From Isoetes taiwanensis (Eukaryota > Streptophyta > Lycopodiopsida > Isoetales > Isoetaceae): DNA of 64,000 bases. The position numbers and the translations under genes were made by a program. Every line of letters begins with the position of its first letter. Position 1 is the first letter of the stretch. The notes under the pieces are model-generated. The model was not told where the DNA came from, did not search any database, and was given only the letters and a program-made list of their open reading frames with translations. The stretch covers positions 310,001 through 374,000 of the forward strand of contig JAJEKV010000225.1 in assembly GCA_021234155.1 (NCBI GenBank). The letters run 5' to 3'. Shown piece by piece: positions 22,000 through 31,689 of the stretch.

Positions 22000-24900
22000 C
22001 TACTTTGTCGACCATGAGGCTTGGCGTTTTGATAAGTTCTCTGGACCCGATCTTGGATTTTTGAACCTGCTTTCGAAGCAAGTTACTTGAATGCGGATTC
22101 AAGCGCCGGATAGGGAAACCAGAGCTCGGGAGGGAGGGGGACATTGGCATTTGCCCTACAATAACGGCAAGGCCGCGAGGGGGTTTGCGTTTTGGAGGCC
22201 ATACCCTAGCCAGATTGGACGGGATCTTGCACAATGTCATGAGGTAGTGGGAGGCATTGGCCGGAAGGCGGAGCCCTAAAACCTTCGAGGAAGAAGTTCG
22301 TCCCAAAGATCCCTCACGGAGGGTCCTTGGCCCGCGGACGGGCAACTCTCCCACCCGGGGCGTGATCGACTCTTCCAGCGGACTCGAAACATCGACATTA
22401 CCACGGAGACCAAGTTTAGGTGGGCGAAGACCACCCTGCTCCGGAAGTGCCAAAGTAGCTCATGTCCAACACATTAAGTAGTGAATTGGCCTTAGCGGAG
22501 GGTGCGAGAATCTTTTGCCATGTAGAGGGTTAGTGTTTTCTTTTGCTGCAAAAATGACCATGTAACTTAGTCCCTAGGGTAATTTCGCTGGCCCCGGACG
22601 ACATGGCGAAGTCAAATCTCCATTAGAGCCTTTATCTTGCCCCGAACGACAAAACACTTGGATTTCTACGATTCATTGCGGGGACACTTCTTGGAGGATA
22701 TGTTCTCGGGACAGATTTTGAATTTTCTTGAGCCTGCTTTCGAAGCAAGTTACTTGAATGGAGAATTCAGCGGTGGGATAGGAAACGAGGTTCGGGAAGG
22801 GAGGCATTGGCATTTGCCCTCCCGGAGGAGCTGCTGGTAGGAAAGCTTTTGCCTCGGTAAATCCAAACCCTATTTAAATGGGTTTCTATTGCTTCTTGTT
22901 TTCAAGCTGCGGCTTCCGACCATGTCTCAAGTGCAACTAAATAAAACTTCGACCTCCATAGCGTAAACCCTACAATAACCTAGCAACGCATACGGGGTTT
23001 ACGTTTTGGGGCCATACCTAGCCATTGGACCCGGGGATCTTGCACAATGTCATGAAGTAGTGGGAGGCGTTGGCCTTGAAAGGCGAGCCCTAAAACCTTC
23101 GAGGAAGAAGTTCGTCCCAAAGGTCCTCTGCGGAGGGTCCTTGGCGGGCGGGCAACTCTCCCACCCGGGAATGTGATCGACTCTTCCAGCGGTCTCGAAA
23201 CATCGACATTACCCTAGAGACCAAGTTTAGGTGGGCGAAGACCACCCCCGCTCCGGAAGCGCCAAAGTAGCTCATGTCCAACATGTTAAGTAGTGAATTG
23301 GCCTTAGCGGAGGTGCGAGGGAATCTTGCCATGTAGAGGGTTCGTGTATCTTTGCTGCAAAAATGGCCGTGTAACTTGGTCCCTAGGGTAATTTATTTGT
23401 TTGGACGACATGGCGAAGTCAAATCTCCATTCAGAGCCTTTGTACTGCCCTAGGAACGACAAAACACTTGGGTTTCTACGGTCGATTCAATTGCCGGGGA
23501 CACTTTCTTGGAGGGATATGTTCTCCGGACGGATCTTGAATTATCTTGAGCTGCTTTCGAAGCAAGTTACTTGAATGGAGAATTCAGCGGTCGGGAGACT
23601 CCCCTTCGGGAAGGGAAGCCCCTTTGCCGGTGAAGGGAGGTAGGAAAGCATCTTTGGGGGATTTGACCCCATCTCGGGCATGGTCCCAGGCATACAGAGA
23701 GAACTCCATGCAAAGTTTTAGGATGTGTTAGTCTCTCTTGGCGTAGGCCCGAGATGTAAACCCTACCAAACCCTAGGGTTTGGACCGGGCTTGTCCAAGT
23801 GGGCTCCAACATGCCAACGATCAAGAGGGCCGTGGAACTTGTCCCTAGGGTAATTTAGGTTCGGATGACATGGAGAGGTCGGATCGCATGCCCGGGGGGC
23901 CTCCTCCATGCCCCAAAATCAAAACGTGCCACCTAAATGCCACTCCAAAGTGGTGAGCGGTGGCCATCCCAATCAAAAATCGAGGGCCTAAAGCTCACCC
24001 GGAAATGTTGGCAAATTTTTTGACATGGCTTCGGGGCCACTTGGCAAGCCAGGCTGGCTGAAAACCATGATTTTTCCCACCCATGCATTAATCATGAATT
24101 TGGATCATAAACACAAAGAAAATCTTGGAGATAAAGCCCCTTTCGAAAAAAGGTGAAATCTTGGCGGGGATGACCCCATCTCGGGCATGTCCCCGGCATA
24201 CTAGCGAGAGAACTCCATGCAAAGTTTGGATGAGAAAATGTAAACCCCGCAATAGAAGCTTGAATGGAGAAAGGAGAGGCATGAGGCGATGGCCCGAGCC
24301 AACCCCTTAGGATTACCGGTAGCGTCCCCTCTTGAAGAGTGGAGCTAGCTTTTGCTTCTCGGGTGGTCACATGTATACCACCTAGCAGTCCTAGTCTTTG
24401 CTATTCTCCTTCGATCTTCTACTATGGGGCCTCGGGGTGACCCCAAGTATCTTGTTTCTTGAGGCTAGTCCAAGTGAAGGGGCCCGGGGCGGGCTGGACC
24501 CCACTCGGAGGCGAGAATTTCCGATGGCTCGCCAATGGACCGGAACATCCCCATTACCTAGGAGACCAAGTTTAGGTGAGGGGAGGAAGACCATCCCTTC
24601 TCCAAGAAACGCCAAAGTAGGTGGTTTACTACACACTTGTAGTCAATTGGCATGGAGGTGGATCTTTGAATACCTCCTAGTGGGGGTAAGTGATTGATCC
24701 CACAGGGGAAAACTGGTAGTGGAACTTGTCCTCTAGGGTAATTTCGGCGTTCAGATGATGTGGATAGTCGGATCGCCAATCCGGGGGCCTCCTCCATGCT
24801 CCAAAATAAAAAACGTGGTCTAAACCACATTCGGGGCCAGCGGTGGCCATCCCAATCAAAATCGAGGGTCTAAAGCTCAGCCCGAAAATACGGGGGATTT

Positions 24901-26930
24901 TCCTGTCTTTCGGGACCACTTGGCAAGCCAGCTGGCTGAAAATCAGGATTTTTCCCGCCCCATGCATTAATTATGAATTTCCGACATAAACACAAAAAAA
25001 ACCAGGATAAAAATCGGGTCTCGAAAAAGGTGAAATCTTGGCGGGATATGCAACATGGCCTTTGCACATGCAAGAGAAAATGCACCGGCAATAGAAGCAC
25101 AAGCAGAGGCATGAGGCGAGCTTCGAGCCAACCCCCTTTACCGGAGGCCACTTGGTCGATAACGTCCCACCGAGCGGTGGAGCTAGCTTTTTTCTTCTCG
25201 TGGTCACATCCTAGTGCTCCTATTGTCACTTCAATCTTCTACGGGGCCTCGGGGTGAACCCCAAGTATCTTGTTCTTGCCAGGCTAATCCAAAGGCTGAG
25301 GGCCGAGGGCGGGCTGGACCCCCACTCCGGGCGGAGGCTGGCTCCGCCAATGGACCGGAACATCCCCATTACCTAGGGGACCAAGTTTAGTGGTGAAGAC
25401 CACCCCTCTCAAAGCGCCAAAGTAGGTGGTTTACTACACACGTGTAGTCAATTGGCATGGAGGTGGATCTTTGAATACCTCCTAGTGAGGGGTAAGTGAT
25501 TGATCCCACAGGAAAACTCGGCCAGTGGAACTTGTCCCCTAGGGTAATTTCGCCGTAAGGGACGGACAGCGGCGAGGTCGGATCGCCAATCCGGGGGCCT
25601 CCTCCATGCCCCAAAATCGAAAGCGTGGTCTAAACCTTGTCCAAGGCCAGCGGTGGCCATCCCAATCAAAAATCGAGGTCTAAAACTCATCCGAAATACC
25701 GGGGATTTTCCTATACTCTCGAGGGCCACTTGACAAGCCAGCTGGCTGAAAACCAGGATTTTTCCTGCCCCATGCATTAATTATGAATTTCGAACATAAA
25801 CACACAAAAAAGCCACAGGATAAAAATTCGGGTCTCGAAAAAGGTGAAATCTTGGCGCGGGATGTGCAACATGACATTTGCACATACCTTGAAAAATGTA
25901 CCGCACAATAGAAACCACAGCAGAGGCATGAGGCGAGCTTAGAGCCAACCCCTTCCAGGAGACCAGGGTCATTAGCGTCCCTACTAGGTAGTGGGCTAGC
26001 TTTGCTTCTCCGTGGTCACATGTATACCACCTAGCAGTCCTAGTCTTGCTATTCTCACTTCAATCTTCTACCCGGGGGCCTCGGGGTGAACCCCAAGTAT
26101 CTTGTTCTCATGAGGCTAGTCCAAGGCAGGGGGGGGAGGGGGCTCCCTGGACCCCACTCGGGAGGCAGAGGCTGGCTCCGCCAATGGACCCGGAACATCC
26201 CCATTACCTAGGGGACCAAGTTTAGGTGGGCAGAAGACCACCCCTCTCCAAAAAGCGCCAAAGTAGGTGGGTTTACTACACACTTGTAGTCAATTGGCAT
26301 GGAGGTGGCTCCTAGTGAGGGGTAAGTGATTGATCCCACAGGAAAACTTCGTGAGTGGAACTTGTCCCCTAGGGTAATTTCGCCGTTCGGACGACCTTGG
26401 CACAGGTCGGATCGCCAATCCGGGGCCTCCTCCATGCCCCAAAATCAAAACGTGGTCTAAACCTTGTCGGGGAAGCTGGCCAGCCATCCCAAAAAAATCG
26501 AGGGTCTAAAACTCATCCCGGAAATACTGGGGATTTTCCTATACTCCGAGGGGCTACTTGGCAAACCAGCTGGCTGAAAACCAGGATTTTTCCCTGCCCC
26601 ATGCATTAATTATGAATTTAGAGCATAAACACAAAGAAAAGCCACGGATAAAAATCGGGTCTCGAAAAAGGTGAAATCTTGGCGGGGATGTGCTGACATG
26701 GCTGCATCATGAGAGAAAATGCACCAGCATATATACCTTCGAGGAGACTCCCCTTCACAAGAAAGGGACCACCCGTCGAGGTGCACGGTGTTTGCTACCA
26801 GTGATCACATCCAAGGTCCATGTCACCATCATCTAGCCATGTCACCTAAAAATTTGCCAACATCACCCAATGAAAAAGACCAAAGATGGACATCTTTGGT
26901 TTTTAACCTAGTCAAAACTTAACCTTGCTT
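22000..26930 (+). repeat. Array of diverged ~820-bp tandem repeats
   Basis: The landmark CCAAGTTTAGGTG followed by gaagaccaccc recurs at about 22409, 23220, 24565, 25380 and 26215, giving spacings near 811, 1345, 815 and 834 bp. A second landmark, GTGGAGCTAGCTTTT-like followed by cttctcgtggtcacat, recurs at about 24340, 25175 and 26000. The first two units share ACCTTCGAGGAAGAAGTTCG and a diverged middle. Units are GC-rich compared with their flanks. Open frames on both strands repeat with the unit and vary in frame because of small indels, so I do not call them genes. 26746-26930 is a degenerate end of the array. Confidence 0.75.
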
Positions 26931-27870
26931 ACTTGGCATGCCATGTCACCACTTGGGGTGCCTAGGTGGCATGCTTGAGACTAGGTGGCATGCCCGAGCC
27001 ACCTTGGCATGTTGGAGCTGCATGGCATGTTGGGACCACCTTGGCATGTGGAGCCCCGTGGCATTATGGAGTCCCATTGGCATGTTTGAGCCACCTTGGC
27101 ATGTTGGAGCCTAGGTGGCATGTTTGAGCCCACCTTGGCATGTTTGAGCCACGGCATGTTTGAGCACGGGTGGCATGTTGGAGCCTAGATGGCATGTTTG
27201 AGCCACCTAGGAATGTTGGAGCCTAGGTGGCATGTTGGAGCCGGATGTGGCATATTTGAGCCACCTTGGCAAGTTGGACATAGGGTGGTATGTTGGGCCC
27301 AGCTTGGCATGTTTTGAGCCGCGTTGGAGCCTAGGTGGCATGTTTGAGCCATTTTGTCATATTTGCGACCCTAGGTGGCATGTTTGAGCCACCTTGGCAT
27401 GTTTGAGCCTAGGTGGCATGTTGGAGCCTAGGTGGCATGTTTGAGCCCACCTTGGCATGTTTGAGCCACATGGCATGTTTGAGCCTAGGTGGCATGTTGG
27501 GAGCCTAGGTGGCATGTTTGAGCCACATTGGAATGTTTGAGCCTAGGTGGCATGTTGGAGCCACCTTGGCATGTTGGAGCCTAAGTGAGCCTGCATGGCA
27601 TGTTTGAGCCTATGTGGCATGTTTGAGCCACCTAGGAATGTTGGAGCCTAGGTGGCATGTTGGAGCCCACGTGGCATTTTTGAGCCACCTTGGCAAGTTG
27701 GAGCATAGGTGGCATGTTGGAGCCTGCGTGGCATGTTTGAGCACGTTGGAGCCTAGGTGGCATGTTTGAGCCATTTTGTCATGTTGGAGCCTAGGTGGCA
27801 TGTTGGAGCCACCTTGGCATGTTTGAGCCTAGGTGGCATGTTAGAGCCACCTTGGCATGTTGGTGCCCAC
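26931..27870 (-). repeat. 19-bp minisatellite, reverse orientation
   Basis: The same unit as at 1050-4361, reverse-complemented: GGCATGTTGGAGCCTAGGT and GGCATGTTTGAGCCACCTT. About 45 units. It lies near the right end of the CACTA element, pointing opposite to the arrays that follow the CACTA-like left ends, as subterminal repeats of one family would. Confidence 0.9.
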
Positions 27871-27959
27871 GTTATGCAAAAATAGGTGTTAAGTAATTGA
27901 AGTAGTTGAAGTAACTTGTGTTACATGGAATACTAGTATAAGAACATGTGATCGTTGTA

Positions 27960-28445
27960 GCGTGCATCACATGTAGCAAAATCAAGTACTACGTCCCTAC
28001 CACTATAAAGACCCTCGTGATATGGAAGGATAGGACATGTAGAGAATCAAGTACTCTTTTCCTACTTCTATAAAGACATGTGAGAATAGAAGTATTACAC
28101 ATGTCGTATAATTCATGTATTCTTTTTCTACAATGCCTTAGCAAATAAAGTACTACGTCCTACTACTATAAAGACATGTGACATGGAAGCATATGACATG
28201 TAGAGAATCAAGTATTCTTTTCGACTTCTATAAAGACATGTGACAATAGAAGTATTACACATGTCGTAATTCATGTATTCTTTCCTACAATGCCTTAGCA
28301 AAAAAAAGTACTTTGTCCTACTACTATAAAGACATGTGAATGGAAGTATAGGACATGTAGAGAATCAAATATTCTTTCCTACATCTATAAAGACATGTGA
28401 CAATAGAATTATTAGACATGTAGAAATTCAAGTACTCTTTCCTAC
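27960..28445 (+). repeat. ~160-bp tandem repeat near right CACTA end
   Basis: Three units with the phrases AAGTACTACGTCC, actataaagacatgtga, GGACATGTAGAGAATCAAG and atgtcgtataattcatgtattc, starting near 27983, 28148 and 28307. The core ACATGTGA/TGACATGT alternates in orientation. Probably part of the subterminal region. Confidence 0.7.
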
Positions 28446-28649
28446 AGTGGATTGTATTATAAAATGACATGTCACAATAGAAGAAACTACAAAACAACAG
28501 TGGATGTTTTAGTCCACTGAAAAAAGAACACCATTATCGAACAAAACCATACCTTCACAAATCCACATGTAGGATTCTTTGAAAACAGGACATGTAGACC
28601 TACCAAAACTGATGTTTTCAACAGTGGACCAAAAACCGGGGTGAGTGTG

Positions 28650-28652
28650 CTT
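28650..28652. repeat. 3-bp target-site duplication, right (CACTA)
   Basis: CTT, the partner of 18702-18704. Confidence 0.75.
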
Positions 28653-28938
28653 CGTCTCTATACTCCCCGACTATATAAAATTGGTAACTCTATGTTCTTT
28701 AAGTAGGCCATATGTTTGAGATTTATGAATTGAGATTATTGATAGAGAGGCGAAAAAACTCCTTCACTGAGTCCATATAGTTGGCGAATGTGGTAGAAGA
28801 GGGAAAGCTTCTCTAAAAAAATTTGGCGAATTAATCTCACTATTTTACTAAAGGAAACCTACTAAGCATAGTGGCAATTTTTTCAAAAGTCCAAAAATAT
28901 AGCAATTTTGCGATAAATAACCACTAAAATCAACACTG

Positions 28939-28946
28939 CTTGTAGC
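28939..28946. repeat. 8-bp target-site duplication, right (hAT)
   Basis: CTTGTAGC, the partner of 18306-18313. The Copia RT frame continues through it. Confidence 0.9.
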
Positions 28947-29249
28947 CAAGGGTTTTGCACAGAAAAAAGGCTTAGATTATGATGAAGTCTTTGCTCCCGT
29001 AGCCAGAATGTCCACTATCAGATCAGTTATAGTTCTTGCTGCAATGAAAGGTTGGTTAATGTTTCAAATGGACACTAAATCTGTTTTTTTGAATGGTCAT
29101 TTGGAGGAAGAGGTCTATATGACACAACCCCCAGGATTTATTGTTCAAGGGAAGGAGCAGGTTTGTCATTTGAAGAAAAGCATTTATGGCTTGAAGCAGG
29201 CTCCAAGATGTTGGCATGCGAAAATTAATGTTTTCTTTCTTGGCTTGAG
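28947..29249 (+). pseudogene. Copia RT, middle part
   Basis: Continues the frame broken at 18313: KGFAQKKGLDYDEVFAPVAR, then FQMDTKSVFLNGHLEEEVYM with the first RT catalytic Asp, QPPGF, and KKSIYGLKQAPRCWHAKI. These are canonical Copia RT motifs in order with no stop. The frame is cut at 29249, just before the segment that leads to DPNLYY. The continuation lies on the minus strand at 14310. Confidence 0.9.
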
Positions 29250-29271
29250 CACTATAACCCCAACATTTGAT
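29250..29271 (+). mobile_element. CACTA-type terminus at the Copia break
   Basis: CACTATAACCCCAACATTTG, almost the same as the terminus at 14311. The foldback element begins just after it; on the far side of the foldback the CACTA-like sequence resumes (TTTTGGTCCACGGCTG). The foldback therefore appears to have inserted into the outermost bases of this terminus. Confidence 0.65.
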
Positions 29272-31141
29272 GGCATATTCAACAAAACTTAGACTTATTA
29301 GGATATAATAAAAGCAGGGAATAACATTTTAAAATTATATGTCATGTTTAATTCTTCTTGATTCTTATAATTTTTATATGTTCTAATTATATAACTTTAT
29401 CTTTAAATTTAAAATATACTTGTTATAAAGGCATAAAATTGCTTTCTATACTAGTTTTCATGCGAATCTATTTAGAATTAGACATTTCAAGAATATAAAA
29501 TTTTAATTTTTAGTGATTTCTTAACAAATTTAAAATTTGTGAATCAGGATAATTTGAAAATGAAATATGATGGTTTGATAAGTGATTGACTTGAAATTAT
29601 ATGAGAGAATTTCACAATTTACAAACTCTTAGAACATTAAAAATATTTTAAAAGAGTGTTAGTTCAAAATTCTTTAAAAGATAGAAGTTTTGTTTTAAAG
29701 ATAGAAGTTTATATTTTAATAGCAAATATTGAATAGTTTATTATTGATAAAATTAATTAAAAATAAGCTGTACAATTTTTATAATTAAAACTTAAATGCA
29801 ATCATTTGATTCATTTCATCTAAACCTACATTTTAGAAAAATAACATTTTAATCATATAAAGTTTATTTTAGATGAAAAAAATTTCAGAGGCCATCTTCA
29901 GGGGACTGTAGAAGTTTTTATATCACCAAATCTACCAAATCAGTTTTTTGTATCACAATCCCCCTGAAAACTCCTACAGAAAACTCCTACAGTCCTCCTG
30001 AAGATGGCCTCTGAAAATTTTAAGGTTAAAAGTTAAAATATTAAATTAAAAAAAAAAAGGACAAGAAAAATTGCTTACCTAGACTCCAAATCAAGAAGCC
30101 TAATCTCCATTCTACAAAAATCATACATTCTTGTATTTATAAGAATGTCTAAAAAGTAGATGATCGAGGAGATATACCATACAAAGAATATCACTCTTCT
30201 CAAGATCACAACCTTTCTCGCTAGAACTAGCATGCCTGAAAGAAAGACAAATATTATGATATAACTTGGGAAAAAAGAAAAAAATTAATCTTTCATAGTC
30301 TAGACAACATTATAGAAAAAACTTTGATAGAATTTAAGGAACAAGAAGAAGCAAGAGGAGAAGAAAAAATTCAAACTCTAAATTGTTGGAATAACATTGT
30401 TAACATTGTCAGATTATATATATTTTTATTTTTGTTGATTTTTATAAAATTTTCAGTTTATCTTTATATAAGAAGTATAACAGTTATAAAAATTTAAAAC
30501 TACTTTCTAAACTAACTATTACTTTAATCTATTTAAATTTAAAACTTTCATCTAAAATGAACTTTATATGATTAAAATGTTATTTTTTCTAAAATGTAAG
30601 TTTAGATGAAATGAATCAAACGATTGCATTTAAGTTTTAATTATAAAAATTGAACAGCTTATTTTTAATTAATTTTATCAATAATAAACTATTCAATATT
30701 TGCTATTAAAATATAAACTTCTATCTTTAAAACAAAACTTCTATCTTTTAAAGAATTTTGAACTAACACTTTTTTTAAAGTATTTTTAAAGTTCTAAGAG
30801 TTTGTAAATTGTGAAGTTCTCTCATATAGTTTCAAGTCAATCACTTATCAAACTATCATATTTCATTTACAAATTATCCTGATTCACAAATTTTAAATTT
30901 GTTAAGAAATCACTAAAAGTTAAAATTTTATATTCTTGAAATGTCTAATTCTAAATAGATTCGCATGAAAATTAGTATAGAAAGCAATTTTATGCCTTTA
31001 TAACAAGTATATTTTAAATTTAAAGATAAAGTTATATAATTAGAACATATAAAAATTATAAGAATTAAACATGACATATAATTTTAAAATATTATTCCTA
31101 TTTATTATATCTGAATAAGTCCAAGTTTTGTGGAATATGCC
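29272..31141. mobile_element. 1.9-kb foldback element with ~600-bp inverted arms
   Basis: The left arm 29272-29876 is the near-perfect reverse complement of the right arm 30548-31141. Outer ends read GGCATATTCAACAAAAC and its complement. The 670-bp centre holds a nested small hairpin element and about 500 bp of AT-rich sequence with no ORF. No clean target duplication is seen. A second, partial copy occupies 1-533. Non-autonomous; superfamily unknown. Confidence 0.85.
29881..30020. mobile_element. Small hairpin MITE nested in the foldback
   Basis: About 140 bp with inverted ends: left AATTTCAGAGGCCATCTTCA, right its complement (TGAAGATGGCCTCTGAAAATT), extending through ACTGTAGAAGTTTT. It sits at the inner end of the left arm, so the two arms of the large element end at different neighbours. 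Confidence 0.75.
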
Positions 31142-31689
31142 ATTTTGGTCCACGGCTGAAAAAACAAGATAAAAATAGAATACTGATTGTTTTTGAAGAT
31201 TTGAAAAAAAAACCTACATGTAGTTATATGGAGGTGTGGTTTTTCAAGGATATGATGTAGTTTTTCTTAGGGAGCCAGTAGCTTTTTTTTTTTAAGAATG
31301 TTGTGGTTTCTTAAGGAGGTGTAGTCTCTTTTTTAAGATGTGTTGTTTTTTTCAGGGCCCTATGGTTTTTGAAGGGATTTTTTTTTTTTTAAGGTGGTGT
31401 TTTTAAGGTAGTGTTTTTTTGAGGTGTAGTTCTTTATGGCTTTCTAAGATCCATGTATGACCAAGTTATCCGCATGCCATTACTGCCACAAAATGGCGGC
31501 ATAAAAGAGCTGTATGCATGCTTGACACACTCACTAGCATTTGACTTCAGACATGTGTGTGCGTGTGAGCTTGTAGAGCGTGAAACTTGAAGACATCCAT
31601 CACTTGGCAACTTGTAGAAGACACATTGATACGAAGAACCAAAGATTGCCACTGGTTTGGCATCATATAGGCATTTCTTGAAGGATTCA
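31142..31689 (+). mobile_element. T-rich CACTA-like subterminal zone, copy 2
   Basis: Counterpart of 534-1049, with one extra phrase near 31230-31260. The minus-strand frame at 31434-31694 (86 aa) is the copy of that at 797-1099 and stays open despite several amino-acid changes; no domain is recognised. Confidence 0.55.

Larger units (their letters stand above)
18705..28649. mobile_element. 9.9-kb CACTA-superfamily element nested in the hAT
   Basis: Ends are CACACTGACCCCAATTTTTG on the left and the reverse complement of CACACTCACCCCGGTTTTTG on the right, both followed by GGTCCAC(A/T)GTTG, with a CTT duplication outside. The interior has T-rich subterminal repeats on the left, an array of ~820-bp repeats at 22.0-26.7 kb, the reverse-oriented 19-bp minisatellite and a ~160-bp repeat near the right end. 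I see no transposase (TnpD-like) coding, so it is non-autonomous. Its terminus starts CACAC rather than CACTA; the related ends at 14311 and 29250 start CACTA. Confidence 0.85.
18314..28938. mobile_element. Non-autonomous hAT element inside Copia RT
   Basis: Terminal inverted repeats are CAGTGATGATTTTAGTGGT on the left and the reverse complement of CAGTGTTGATTTTAGTGGTT on the right, flanked by an 8-bp duplication. Subterminal ggcgataaa motifs recur at both ends. Without the nested CACTA element (18705-28649) and its 3-bp duplication the hAT is only about 0.68 kb and has no transposase, so it is a MITE-size derivative that needs a transposase in trans. Confidence 0.9.

Noticed and set aside
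21977-26609. Numerous frames on both strands in the 820-bp array
   Set aside because: They recur with the unit but shift frame between units, and there are no domains.
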